Shown here: positions 52,441 to 61,387 of the stretch, one piece after another
Layout of the letters: each line of letters starts with the position of its first letter
Numbering within the stretch: position 1 is the stretch's first letter
NCBI GenBank assembly: GCA_021199255.1
Contig: JAJQIK010000036.1
Location: 90,050 to 154,049 of the forward strand
Source: Clostridiales bacterium
GTDB lineage: Bacteria; Bacillota; Clostridia; Lachnospirales; Lachnospiraceae
Reading direction: 5' to 3'
DNA: 64,000 nucleotides
Notes under the pieces: model-generated
Databases searched by the model: none
Told to the model about the DNA's origin: nothing
The model's input: the letters and a program-made list of their open reading frames with translations, nothing else
Position numbers and translations under genes: made by a program

Positions 52441-52977
52441 ATGGCAAAATACAGAAAGCTGGGCAGAAATTCTGCGCAGAGAAAAGCATTACTGAGAAGT
52501 CAGGTAACAGCGCTTCTTTATAACGGAAAGATCGTAACGACAGAGGCAAGAGCCAAGGAAGTCCGCAAGATCGCAGACGGTCTGATTGCGCTGGCTATTA
52601 AGGAAAAGGATAACTTCGAGACCGTTAAGGTTACCGCCAAGGTTGCCCGTAAGGACAAGGACGGTAAGAGAGTAAAAGAAGTCGTAGACGGCAAGAAGGT
52701 TACCGTATATGATACGGTAGAGAAGGAAATCAAGAAGGATATGCCTTCCAGATTACATGCCAGAAGACAGATGCTGAGAGTTTTATATCCTGTAACGGAA
52801 GTTCCTACTACGGCGGCAGGCAGAAAAAGAGGCACCAAGGAAGTAGATTTAGTCGCAAAGCTCTTTGATGAGTATGGCGCTAAATATGCAAATCGTCACG
52901 GCGGTTACACGAGAATCATCAAAATCGGCCCCCGTAAAGGCGACGCCGCTATGGAAGTGGTACTGGAGTTAGTATAA
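52441..52977 (+). CDS. rplQ: 50S ribosomal protein L17
   Basis: A 178-residue L17 (YRKLGRNSAQRKALLRSQVTALL at the start, YTRIIKIGPRKGDAAMEVVLEL at the end), at the tunnel exit. It is about 50 residues longer than many L17 because of an insertion at about 60-105 (KDKDGKRVKEVVDGKKVTVYDTVEKEI), a feature of some Clostridia. ATG 52441 has AAAGGAG upstream. Last gene of the operon. Confidence 0.97.
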   Translation: MAKYRKLGRNSAQRKALLRSQVTALLYNGKIVTTEARAKEVRKIADGLIALAIKEKDNFETVKVTAKVARKDKDGKRVKEVVDGKKVTVYDTVEKEIKKDMPSRLHARRQMLRVLYPVTEVPTTAAGRKRGTKEVDLVAKLFDEYGAKYANRHGGYTRIIKIGPRKGDAAMEVVLELV

Positions 52978-53002
52978 AACATCATAGTAAGTTCAAACGT
53001 TC

Positions 53003-53031
53003 AAATCCCCGCACGGTGTGCGGGGATTTTT
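53003..53031 (+). terminator. Terminator of the ribosomal protein operon
   Basis: A perfect 12-bp stem (AAATCCCCGCAC with GTGCGGGGATTT, loop GGT) followed by TT, 26 bp after the rplQ stop. Confidence 0.92.
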
Positions 53032-53048
53032 GCTGATAGGGGCTTTTG

Positions 53049-53273
53049 TTAGCGCGGGGAATAGGGAGTTTTATGATTTGTTAAGCCGCATAAATAATCT
53101 AAGCTTACATGGTAATACTGGGCGAGTCTGATAAGGTGGCGGATAGGCATTTCATTAGCGCCGCGCTCATAACGGGCATACATGGTCTGTGACGTGCCTA
53201 AATATTCCGCAATTTCCTGTTGGGTTTTGTCAGAATCCTCGCGCAGATTTCGAATACGTTCAACATAGGTCAT
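53049..53273 (-). CDS. XRE-family transcriptional regulator
   Basis: A 74-residue single-domain Cro/CI-type DNA-binding protein. The helix-turn-helix is TQQEIAEYLGTSQTMYARYERG, followed by MPIRHLIRLAQYYHVSLDYLCG. ATG 53273 follows a GAGGA site; a longer reading from 53423 would run through the operator region and is unlikely. It is divergent from the large surface protein, and the double palindrome between them is the likely target. Confidence 0.88.
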   Translation of the reverse strand: MTYVERIRNLREDSDKTQQEIAEYLGTSQTMYARYERGANEMPIRHLIRLAQYYHVSLDYLCGLTNHKTPYSPR

Positions 53274-53334
53274 GGAATCCTCGTTTCTGATCGGCTGGTT
53301 TACCGCGAAGGTAATTTCTATTATTATCCTAGCA

Positions 53335-53377
53335 TAGTAAAGATATTTACTATTGACATTAGTAAATATCTTTACTA
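53335..53377. promoter_or_regulatory. Double operator: 18-bp perfect inverted repeat of two palindromic sites
   Basis: TAGTAAAGATATTTACTA (53335-53352) and its exact inverse complement (53360-53377) flank TTGACAT. Each arm is itself a dyad of AGTAAA and TTTACT half-sites around four bases, giving four identical half-sites. The seven-base centre holds the -35 box of the surface-protein promoter, so bound repressor would cover it. The XRE gene alongside is the natural ligand. Confidence 0.8.
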
Positions 53378-53381
53378 AACT
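53353..53381 (+). promoter_or_regulatory. Promoter of the surface protein gene within the operator
   Basis: A perfect TTGACA (53353-53358) and TAAACT (53376-53381) are 17 bp apart; the -35 box lies between the two operator arms. The start codon is 72 bp downstream of the -10. Confidence 0.55.
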
Positions 53382-53452
53382 AAACAAGTGAGATGAAAAT
53401 AGAAATGCGTTACCAACAAACAATGCAATGCATCAAATGAGGAGGAGATAGC

Positions 53453-56400
53453 ATGAAAGGAAAGTGGAGAAAGAGAATTGCCGCGGAGCTGGCAATGCTG
53501 CTGACGGTTATGGCATTAGAACCGTTAGGGACGGTATATGCCGAAGAACTGCCCGGCGTCAATGAGGCGGCGGGTATGGTGGAAGAGGCGGAGGCTGCGC
53601 AGGAGCAGACGGAGGCGTCCGGCTTAGAAACAGATCAGGACGCTGTTCAGGAAACACAGAAGGATACTGTGCTGGAGCAGGAAGAACAGGCCGGGAATGA
53701 GGATGCGCAGACGGAAGCATCGAATGAGGTATCAGAAGATACGGCCGATATGGAAGAAGAAATATTGGAAGAGAGCGAAGAGGAGAGCCCTGAGGATGAT
53801 GTCTTGGAGGAGGAAAATGAGGTATCCGACAAGAAGCTTCTGGAAGCAGATGAAACGCAGGAGATTGTACTGAACGGTGATACGGCGGAGGTGCTGTACT
53901 GCTATGAGGATGAATCCGGCTTAGTTTATATGGCTTCCGATCTCACAACGCTGGCTGCCATATCCTCCCATACGTTTGCGGAAACTGCTGCTGATACAGA
54001 AGCCCTGCCGGCGCCTACAGGATTGCAGTGGAACGCAGAAGGAAACGGAGAATTCAAATTCATTTATACTGGGGTTAGCGGTTCAGAAGCCGTGTATACA
54101 ACAGAAATTTACAAGGATAATAAATTAATGCTAATAACAGTTAGCTATGGTGATAGAGAATACGGGGAGGAGATTTCAGCTTGTGAGTGCGTAAATATTT
54201 CAGATTGGGGAACCGGAACTTATAAATTTAGGGTGAAAGCCGGGGACGAAAGTTCTGATAATGAGTGGTCGGATTGGAGCGAAGAATGGGATTATGTCAA
54301 ACCCTCAGAAAAACTCACACCTGCGCCTGACGGATTAAAATGGAAAAAAACGACGGCACAGTGGGGAGCCGTTGACGGAGCGGACGGTTATTTTGCGTTG
54401 TTGTTTCTGGACGGTGTGTTTGAAGCAGGGGTATTAAAGGGGCATCGTGGGTACGGAGAAGTGAGTCTCGGTGAAAATTGGGACTTTTTCATGACAGCAT
54501 CAGGAAACTATACCTTCCGGGTGCGTGCCATCAGCGACAATATTACCGAAAAGGATCACAGCGACTGGTCTGCTTCCAGCCCGGCTTATGAGACCGGTAC
54601 GGTAGAACAGCAGGCTCAGGATACGCTGGATGAAGCGTTGGAACAGGTGGAAGATGACCCGGACAGCGCTTTGGCGACAGTGCTTGCAGGAATTGATCTG
54701 GAAGACATGGCGGTCGCCATGCAGACCAACGCGGACGTACTGGCGACGGTGCAGGAGCTGGAGGAAGCGTATGCACAGGGAAAGAGCATTACGGTAACCA
54801 CACAGACGGATGATCATGTGCAGAGTTATGTAGACGCTTCTAAGATCACAGTGGTGGGGGCGGCGCTCAATACGACGTCTTCCAATACGCAACTGACGAT
54901 GAACTTTAGCAAGGTTGGGAGCGCAATCGCCACAGAGGCTTATCCCTATCTAATGAAGAACTGGGTACAGTTCAATATCGATTTAGAGGGGCGGGAAGAG
55001 GGAGATCAACTGCTGGTACCAGTACGAATCACGATCCCGATTCCTGCGAATGTGGTGGAGGATCGGTTTCGGATTTTACATTATCATCAGAACGGAAGCT
55101 ATGAGGAGATCATTCCGGTGTTAAACGGAGATGGAACGGCATCCTTTACCGTGACCAGCTTTAGCCCCTTTGTATTTGGAAATGAGCTGGAAAAACCGGC
55201 GACGGCATTGAGCTTGAATAAGACCAGTATGGCGTTACAGAAGGTAGGAGACTCTGGCAGTCTGGCAGCGGTTACGGCTCCGGTGGGTTCTGACAGCAAC
55301 TTGACATGGACTTCTGAAAATGAGAGTGTGGCAACTGTGGAGGACGGCGTGGTGAAAGCTGTCGGAAAGGGTACCACGGTCATTCGTGTTGCGGCGGAAG
55401 AAGATGAATCTGTGTATGCGGAATGTAAGGTGGCTGTAGCGGGAGCGGCCGACGGCGGTGACGGTGAGATTATCTATCTTTCCAATTTGGGTCTTTGGAT
55501 GAAAAATATCGACGACCAGGTGTACACAGGCAAGAATATTTGCCCAGAGGTAGAAATCTATGATAATGGAACGCTTTTGACCGCTCAAAAGGATTATACG
55601 GTTTCTTATAAAAACAATAAAAATGTTGGGGTCGCCTCTGTAGTGATCACCGGAAAAGGTAATTACAGCGGGAAAGGGAATGGTTCCAGGACTGCGGATA
55701 TTTCATTCAGTATTGTTCCCAGGGATATCAGCGAGCTGACCGTTTCAATGGATTCCTGTTACGCTACGGCTAATAAGAAACAGACGCCCCAGCCCAAGGT
55801 GACAAACGGTTCCATTACTTTAAAGAATAAGACGGATTATACGCTGACCTATAGAGATGGAGAGGGAAACACACTGGCAGAGAACGCCATTCCAAAGGGG
55901 GCGTCGGGAACCTGGCAGGTCGTGATTTCCGGCACTAAAAATTATACAGGCGAAATCGTCAAGGAGATACAGATAGTTGATGGGACAAAGCTGCTGAGCA
56001 AGGCCAGTGTGAAATTTGCCTCCGGAGCCAATAAGAAATCTTATAATAATGGGGAGCAGATTACCTTAAGTGCACAGGAGATTACCGTTACGCTGAATAA
56101 GACTGCGTTGGTATATGGAACAGATTATGTGCTGACATATGAAGACAATATCTATCCTGGCAAAGCGAAAGCGGTTATCGTGCCTGCGGAGGGCAGCGAT
56201 TATGCTGGCAGCAAAGAGATTACCTTTACCATTACCGGCAAAGCGATTAACAGTCAGGTAAAGCTGGAAGGGTTTGTTTCCAAATTACCCTATACAGGGG
56301 CGGAAGTAAAGCAGACCGATATGGTACTGACAGACAAAAAAACTGTTCAGACTTTGACGGAAGGCGAGGATTATACGGTGACTGTCAGCAACAATATTCA

Positions 56401-57352
56401 TGCGGGGAAAGCGACTATGGTCATTCAGGGGATTGGCGGATATACCGGAACAATCAAGAAGACCTTTACGATTACACCCAAAACCCTGACCGATGATATG
56501 ATTACGGGAACCGTATCGGATGATATTACTAACGAGATTACCAGAGAAACCATTCAGGGACAAGAGGTATGGTATATCAGCGACCCCTTAGTTTATAGCA
56601 AGGGCGGATGCAAGCCGGTACTTGCCCTGTCCTGTAACAATGAAGCCATCAGCGGCAAATACAGCTATAAAAACGCGGAAACAACTTGGGCTGTAGGAGA
56701 GGATGAGACACCGGCTCTCAAAAAAATGCCCTATCTAACCTTTACCGCAACTGGTGATTATAGCGGAAAGATTCAAGTATATTATGCTGTGGAAGCGGCA
56801 GAACTGGATGAGCAGACCATACAGATTAACGACGTGGTATATAATAAAAAAGCTGGAAAATTCCAATCTGCACCGATTTTGACGGATGCAGTGAGCGGCA
56901 AAAAGCTTGTAGCGGGCAAGGATTATGAAAAAACGCTGTCTTACACCTATGCGGACGGTGAGAGTGCAGGTCAGGAAATCAGCAAAAAGATCAGCCCTGC
57001 TGCCCATACGGAGATTCTGGTTACCGCGACGGGCAAAGGCAAGTATCAGGGGACGATTAGTGCAACATATGAGATTATTCCTGCATCAGTAGCTACCGCG
57101 ACAGTAAAGGTTAAGGATCAGATTTACACAGGAGAAGCGTGTCTGCCGACTGCGGATGATGTAACGGTAAAAATTGGCAAAACTACTCTCACAGCCGGGA
57201 CGGATTATCTGATTCAGGAAAATGGCACAGATATTACGAATGTGGGAACTCGCAGCTTTACTATTGTTGGTACAGGCGATAACTATGGCGGAACAAAGAC
57301 AGTAAAATTTAAGATTAAACAGAAGAGCTTTTTGTGGTGGTTTTTCCAATAA
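53453..57352 (+). CDS. Large secreted surface protein with Ig-like and MBG-type repeats
   Basis: A 1299-residue protein. A signal peptide (KRIAAELAMLLTVMALEPLGTVYA, cleavage after VYA near residue 30) is followed by an extremely Glu-rich linker (to about 135), two fibronectin-III-like modules (PAPTGLQW, PAPDGLKW) up to about 380, a helical section, a Big_2-type Ig domain (ALSLNKTSMALQ...TWTSENESVATV...GKGTTVIRV, about 585-665), then five or six repeats of about 85-100 residues with the Y-T-G...N-G-x-x-L...DYTVSY-x-N-N...ITGKGNYSG pattern. The end is hydrophobic (SFLWWFFQ) with no LPxTG signal, so anchoring is unclear. GAGGAGG precedes ATG. XRE control is likely. Confidence 0.85.
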   Translation: MKGKWRKRIAAELAMLLTVMALEPLGTVYAEELPGVNEAAGMVEEAEAAQEQTEASGLETDQDAVQETQKDTVLEQEEQAGNEDAQTEASNEVSEDTADMEEEILEESEEESPEDDVLEEENEVSDKKLLEADETQEIVLNGDTAEVLYCYEDESGLVYMASDLTTLAAISSHTFAETAADTEALPAPTGLQWNAEGNGEFKFIYTGVSGSEAVYTTEIYKDNKLMLITVSYGDREYGEEISACECVNISDWGTGTYKFRVKAGDESSDNEWSDWSEEWDYVKPSEKLTPAPDGLKWKKTTAQWGAVDGADGYFALLFLDGVFEAGVLKGHRGYGEVSLGENWDFFMTASGNYTFRVRAISDNITEKDHSDWSASSPAYETGTVEQQAQDTLDEALEQVEDDPDSALATVLAGIDLEDMAVAMQTNADVLATVQELEEAYAQGKSITVTTQTDDHVQSYVDASKITVVGAALNTTSSNTQLTMNFSKVGSAIATEAYPYLMKNWVQFNIDLEGREEGDQLLVPVRITIPIPANVVEDRFRILHYHQNGSYEEIIPVLNGDGTASFTVTSFSPFVFGNELEKPATALSLNKTSMALQKVGDSGSLAAVTAPVGSDSNLTWTSENESVATVEDGVVKAVGKGTTVIRVAAEEDESVYAECKVAVAGAADGGDGEIIYLSNLGLWMKNIDDQVYTGKNICPEVEIYDNGTLLTAQKDYTVSYKNNKNVGVASVVITGKGNYSGKGNGSRTADISFSIVPRDISELTVSMDSCYATANKKQTPQPKVTNGSITLKNKTDYTLTYRDGEGNTLAENAIPKGASGTWQVVISGTKNYTGEIVKEIQIVDGTKLLSKASVKFASGANKKSYNNGEQITLSAQEITVTLNKTALVYGTDYVLTYEDNIYPGKAKAVIVPAEGSDYAGSKEITFTITGKAINSQVKLEGFVSKLPYTGAEVKQTDMVLTDKKTVQTLTEGEDYTVTVSNNIHAGKATMVIQGIGGYTGTIKKTFTITPKTLTDDMITGTVSDDITNEITRETIQGQEVWYISDPLVYSKGGCKPVLALSCNNEAISGKYSYKNAETTWAVGEDETPALKKMPYLTFTATGDYSGKIQVYYAVEAAELDEQTIQINDVVYNKKAGKFQSAPILTDAVSGKKLVAGKDYEKTLSYTYADGESAGQEISKKISPAAHTEILVTATGKGKYQGTISATYEIIPASVATATVKVKDQIYTGEACLPTADDVTVKIGKTTLTAGTDYLIQENGTDITNVGTRSFTIVGTGDNYGGTKTVKFKIKQKSFLWWFFQ

Positions 57353-57369
57353 TATGATTTTCTGGTAAT

Positions 57370-57412
57370 AAGGAGCTGTCGCACTAAATCATTAGTGCGC
57401 GGCTCCTTTTGC
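57370..57412. terminator. Bidirectional terminator between the surface protein and M15 peptidase
   Basis: AAGGAGC pairs with GCTCCTT and an inner CGCACTAA with TTAGTGCG, closing on ATCA, with a small internal loop and T/A runs outside. It serves the convergent genes on both sides. Confidence 0.85.
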
Positions 57413-57434
57413 CTTTTCTGCTGCGCATGATTCC

Positions 57435-58550
57435 CTACTCCAGCGTCTTCTGAAAATGCTGGTAGTCCTTGCAGGAGTTCCAATCCCCGCCCCAGGTAAA
57501 GCCGTGCTCTTTAAACAGTCGGTAGCACAAGTCTGTCTCATCGATTTTGTAGGCAAAGCTTTTGCTGCGGTCGGCGTAGATTTCACTGCCGGCGGGGGAA
57601 ATATAATCGCCGCCGTTTTCTCCTTTACCAAAGACAATATAGGGATTGTAGAAAGGGTTAATATCAATAGCCAGGCCATAAGCGTGCTTGGAGAGACTGC
57701 TCGTGCCGTCTACCACCCTGTAATTAAAGCAGGAGGTGTTGTTATCCATCATGGACAGCGTATCATCTCCGCTGTATTCGTCGATCAGGCGGATTTTTTC
57801 AATCTGGTAGTCGTTTTGATATAACTCGTAGAAGATTTCCACCATATCCTGTGCAATGGCCTGGTGGCAGATTAATTCGCCTTCCTGCTCTTTGCCGTCA
57901 AAGTCATAATGCAATACGCTGACATAGCGCAGATCGTCGTAGGATATGGCGGGCGTTGTATCGTCGGCAATGATATTGACTGCCATAACGGCGGTTTCCG
58001 ACGCCAGCGCTTCCGATACCGGATAGGAGATGCCGGTAATCCGCTGTTTCAGCGTTTCGTTTAACGGCTCATAATAGAAGCCCGGCTGGTAAGTGATACG
58101 TTCTGAATGATCATTCATTGTTTCATTCTCCTTTACAGATTGCAGCGCGCCGTCTGTAGTCTCTGCTTCATCATATGCAGAGAGCCCGTTCCCGGTGCCG
58201 TCCGCGTCAGAGGAAGCGGCGCCTTCAGCATTGCTGGAATTATCTGCGTCATTAGAATTTGTATATTCCGTGGAAGCGTCGCCCGTATTATCCTGGCTTC
58301 CGTAGGCCTGTTCCGGGTTGTTGGCGGCATATTCCGCCAGAGTTTCCGAACCTGTCAGGTAACGCGCCAGAAAGGCGCATATCATGATAAGAAGCAGCAG
58401 AAAGCTGAACGGTTTGGCAGCCTGCCTGCACAGAGCTTTCCAGACAGGCGCCTGCCGAGGAGCCTGGCCGTTGGACAAATGGTTGGAGGCAGCTTTGTTG
58501 TTATCCTCGCCAGGATTGGCTGGCGTGGTATGAAAAGTATTTTCTGACAT
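57435..58550 (-). CDS. Membrane-anchored M15-family peptidoglycan peptidase
   Basis: A 371-residue protein with one membrane segment (PFSFLLLLIMICAFLARYL, about 47-65), an Asn/Asp/Ser-rich spacer, and a C-terminal D-Ala-D-Ala carboxypeptidase/L-Ala-D-Glu endopeptidase domain of VanY/CwlK type. Zinc ligands are seen in SKHAYGLAIDIN (H and D) and WGGDWNSCKDYQHFQ (H). The protein would act on peptidoglycan outside the membrane. ATG 58550 has GGGAGA upstream. It may remodel the wall to which neighbouring surface proteins attach. Confidence 0.88.
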   Translation of the reverse strand: MSENTFHTTPANPGEDNNKAASNHLSNGQAPRQAPVWKALCRQAAKPFSFLLLLIMICAFLARYLTGSETLAEYAANNPEQAYGSQDNTGDASTEYTNSNDADNSSNAEGAASSDADGTGNGLSAYDEAETTDGALQSVKENETMNDHSERITYQPGFYYEPLNETLKQRITGISYPVSEALASETAVMAVNIIADDTTPAISYDDLRYVSVLHYDFDGKEQEGELICHQAIAQDMVEIFYELYQNDYQIEKIRLIDEYSGDDTLSMMDNNTSCFNYRVVDGTSSLSKHAYGLAIDINPFYNPYIVFGKGENGGDYISPAGSEIYADRSKSFAYKIDETDLCYRLFKEHGFTWGGDWNSCKDYQHFQKTLE

Positions 58551-58707
58551 GTGTGTCGTATTCTCCCTGTGTCGTGTTAGTATGGTGAATAGGAATCCAA
58601 TTACAGTATACCCCATTCTACAGCGGAACGGTTAAGTTTTTTATGGAATGTAGGATTGCCGCCGGACGCTGCTGCGGCCAGACTGGCGTTTCCAGACGCA
58701 ATTTGGC

Positions 58708-58736
58708 TTGTATTTTCCCCCATAATCTAGTACAAT
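58708..58736 (+). promoter_or_regulatory. Promoter of the ecf-truA operon
   Basis: TTGTAT (58708-58713) and TACAAT (58731-58736) with a 17-bp spacer, 29 bp before ecfA1. These genes usually follow rplQ directly, so here they have a promoter of their own. Confidence 0.6.
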
Positions 58737-58755
58737 GTCCGAGTAGGCTTGTGGG

Positions 58756-58791
58756 CAGCTCAGAATGGTGATTAAAATGGGAATTATTAAG
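58756..58791 (+). repeat. Imperfect direct repeat, left copy (start of ecfA1)
   Basis: About 36 bases across the ecfA1 start (AGCTCAGAA, then TGGTGATTAAA and a GGAATTATTAAG end) recur after truA at about 62195-62230 with a one-base gap and few changes. Confidence 0.45.
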
Positions 58792-59646
58792 ACCGATAAA
58801 TTAGTATTTGAATATATCCGTCGTGACGAAGAAGGCAATGTGGAGGGGATTACCCGCGCGGTAGACGAAGTAGATATCGATGTGAAGCAGGGCGACTTCG
58901 TAGCGATTCTGGGGCATAATGGTTCGGGGAAATCCACTCTGGCGAAGCATATTAATGCGATTCTCTATCCGACGGAGGGTACGGTATGGGTAGACGGGAT
59001 GGACACAAGGGAGGAAAAGGATTTGTGGAACATCCGTCAGGAAGCCGGTATGGTTTTTCAGAATCCGGACAATCAGATTATCGGTCAGATTGTGGAGGAG
59101 GACGTGGGCTTTGGCCCGGAAAACATGGGCGTGCCTACTGAGGAGATCTGGCAGCGCGTGGAAGAGAGCTTAAAGGCCGTAGGCATGTATGAGTTTCGGA
59201 AACATTCCCCCAATAAGCTTTCCGGCGGCCAGAAGCAGCGGGTATCGATTGCAGGAGTGATCGCCATGCACCCTAAATGCATTATTTTGGACGAGCCCAC
59301 GGCGATGCTTGACCCGAATGGGCGGAAAGAAGTCGTGCGCGCGATAAGGGCGTTAAATGATGTGGAAGGGATTACGGTTGTGCTGATCACGCACTATATG
59401 GAAGAAATTATCCATGCAAATAAGGTTTTTGTCATGGATCAGGGAAGAATTGCCATGGAGGGCACGCCGCGGGAAATCTTTTCACAGGTGGAGAGATTAA
59501 AGGAATTGCGTCTGGACGTCCCGCAGGTGACGCTGCTGGCTTATGAATTAAAAAAGAGCGGGCTGAATCTTCCCGACGGTATTCTGACCATCGATGAATT
59601 TACGCAGGCGCTGCTTAACAGCCTAGAACAGGAAAATAAAAAGTAA
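58765..59646 (+). CDS. ecfA1: Energy-coupling factor transporter ATPase EcfA1
   Basis: A 293-residue ABC ATPase powering vitamin and metal uptake through exchangeable S components. Walker A is GHNGSGKST, signature LSGGQKQR, Walker [13 protein letters not shown], switch histidine in LITHYMEE. The ribosome site is weak; starts at 58765 and 58777 are both possible. ecfA2 follows by 15 bp. Confidence 0.95.
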   Translation: MVIKMGIIKTDKLVFEYIRRDEEGNVEGITRAVDEVDIDVKQGDFVAILGHNGSGKSTLAKHINAILYPTEGTVWVDGMDTREEKDLWNIRQEAGMVFQNPDNQIIGQIVEEDVGFGPENMGVPTEEIWQRVEESLKAVGMYEFRKHSPNKLSGGQKQRVSIAGVIAMHPKCIILDEPTAMLDPNGRKEVVRAIRALNDVEGITVVLITHYMEEIIHANKVFVMDQGRIAMEGTPREIFSQVERLKELRLDVPQVTLLAYELKKSGLNLPDGILTIDEFTQALLNSLEQENKK

Positions 59647-59661
59647 AACGGCAGAGGGGAC

Positions 59662-60516
59662 ATGAAGATGTCTTTAATATTAGACCATGTCAATTACATA
59701 TACGGCGATGATACGGCGCTTGCGGTGCACGCTTTGAAGGACGTGAGCCTGGTGATCCCGGACGGGCAGTTTATCGGCCTGATCGGCCATACCGGTTCCG
59801 GCAAATCCACCCTGGCGCAGCATTTGAACGGGCTGATCAAGCCTACTGGCGGCAGTATTTATTTTAATGGAGAAGATATCCATGCAGACGATTATGACAA
59901 GAAGAAGCTGCGCAGTAAGGTCGGGCTGGTTTTTCAGTACCCGGAGCATCAGCTTTTTGAGGTCGATGTATTTACGGACGTGTGCTTTGGCCCTAAGAAT
60001 CTGGGATTATCCAAGAAAGAAACTGAGCTTCGCGCCTATGCGGCGCTTAAGCAGGTCGGGCTGGAGGATGAATATTTCTACCAGTCGCCCTTTGATCTGT
60101 CCGGCGGACAGAAACGGCGTGTGGCGATTGCGGGAGTGCTGGCCATGAAACCTGATATTCTGGTGCTGGACGAGCCCACGGCGGGCTTAGACCCCAAGGG
60201 CAGAGATGAGATTCTGGATCAGATTGCGAAGTTAAAAGAAGAGACGGGGATTACCGTTATTCTGGTTTCTCATAGTATGGAAGATATCGCGAAGTATGTG
60301 GAGCGTATTATTGTGATGAATCAGGGCGCGGTGCTTTATGACGACGTGCCAAAGGAAGTCTTTAAGCATTATAAGGAATTAGAGCAGGTAGGGCTTGCCG
60401 CGCCCCAGGTGACTTATATAATGGAAGCGCTGCGGGAGAAAGGGCTGCCCGTCGCCGCCGACGTTACGACGATTGAACAGGCAAAACAGGAAATTTTGCG
60501 GGTGATCGGGAAATAA
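59662..60516 (+). CDS. ecfA2: Energy-coupling factor transporter ATPase EcfA2
   Basis: A 284-residue partner ATPase (Walker A GHTGSGKST, Q-loop VFQYPEHQLFE, signature LSGGQKRR, Walker B ILVLDEPTAGLD, switch VSHSMED). EcfA1 and EcfA2 form the heterodimer under EcfT. ATG 59662 or the ATG two codons later could be used. Confidence 0.96.
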   Translation: MKMSLILDHVNYIYGDDTALAVHALKDVSLVIPDGQFIGLIGHTGSGKSTLAQHLNGLIKPTGGSIYFNGEDIHADDYDKKKLRSKVGLVFQYPEHQLFEVDVFTDVCFGPKNLGLSKKETELRAYAALKQVGLEDEYFYQSPFDLSGGQKRRVAIAGVLAMKPDILVLDEPTAGLDPKGRDEILDQIAKLKEETGITVILVSHSMEDIAKYVERIIVMNQGAVLYDDVPKEVFKHYKELEQVGLAAPQVTYIMEALREKGLPVAADVTTIEQAKQEILRVIGK

Positions 60517-60567
60517 CCCTTTCGCGAAACGCTCCGGAATGGAGAATTAGATGGGAAAGGAACAAAT

Positions 60568-61368
60568 ATGATACGTGAGATTACATTGGGCCAATATTAT
60601 CAGACGGATTCCGTCATTCATAAACTGGACCCACGGGTGAAATTAGTAGCCACAATCTGTTTTATCATATCCCTTTTTGTGGTACAAAACTGGCTGGGAT
60701 ATGTGGTCGCGGCTGTTTTTCTGGCTGTGGCGATCAAACTGTCTAAGGTGCCTTTTAAGTTTATGGTTAAGGGCATGAGAGCGATCGTGTTTATTCTGAT
60801 GATCACGGTGGTCTTTAACCTGTTTCTGACGCCGGGAGAAGCGCTGGTGTCTGTCTGGAAGCTGACCATCACCAGAGAGGGCGCCGAAACCGCGGCTATG
60901 ATGGCGATTCGCCTGTCCTTTTTGATTATAGGCTCTTCGGTTATGACGCTTACCACCACGCCCAACAGTCTTACGGACGGCATGGAGAAGCTGATGAATC
61001 CCCTCAAAGCGGTGAAGGTGCCGGTACACGAGGTGGCGATGATGATGTCTATCGCCCTGCGTTTTATCCCGATTTTGCTGGAGGAGACAGATAAGATTAT
61101 GAAGGCGCAGATCGCCAGAGGTGCGGATTTTGAGAGCGGGAATCTGATTAAAAAAGCGAAGGCGATGGTGCCTTTGCTGGTGCCGCTGTTTATTTCCGCG
61201 TTTAGGAGAGCCAATGACCTGGCTATGGCGATGGAGGCCAGATGCTATCGGGGCGGCGACCACAGAACGAAGATGAAGCCGCTGCAATATCAGAAGAGAG
61301 ATGGGATCGCCTATCTTGTATTAGTCGGCTATCTGGCGGTCTGCGTGGGAATGAATTATGTAATGTGA
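60568..61368 (+). CDS. ecfT: Energy-coupling factor transporter transmembrane protein EcfT
   Basis: A 266-residue membrane protein with four to five hydrophobic helices and the cytoplasmic Ala-Arg-Gly coupling motif in AQIARGADFESG, plus a second ARCYRGGD segment; these contact the ATPases. It begins IREITLGQYYQTDSVIHKLDPRVKL, typical of the family. The next gene, truA, follows by 19 bp. Confidence 0.95.
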   Translation: MIREITLGQYYQTDSVIHKLDPRVKLVATICFIISLFVVQNWLGYVVAAVFLAVAIKLSKVPFKFMVKGMRAIVFILMITVVFNLFLTPGEALVSVWKLTITREGAETAAMMAIRLSFLIIGSSVMTLTTTPNSLTDGMEKLMNPLKAVKVPVHEVAMMMSIALRFIPILLEETDKIMKAQIARGADFESGNLIKKAKAMVPLLVPLFISAFRRANDLAMAMEARCYRGGDHRTKMKPLQYQKRDGIAYLVLVGYLAVCVGMNYVM

Positions 61369-61387
61369 CGGCAAAACGGAGATGGGT

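Noticed and set aside
60643-61287. Long minus-strand frame opposite ecfT, rich in His and Arg
   Set aside because: It is the complement of a well-conserved membrane-protein gene, with composition typical of an antisense shadow and no ribosome site.
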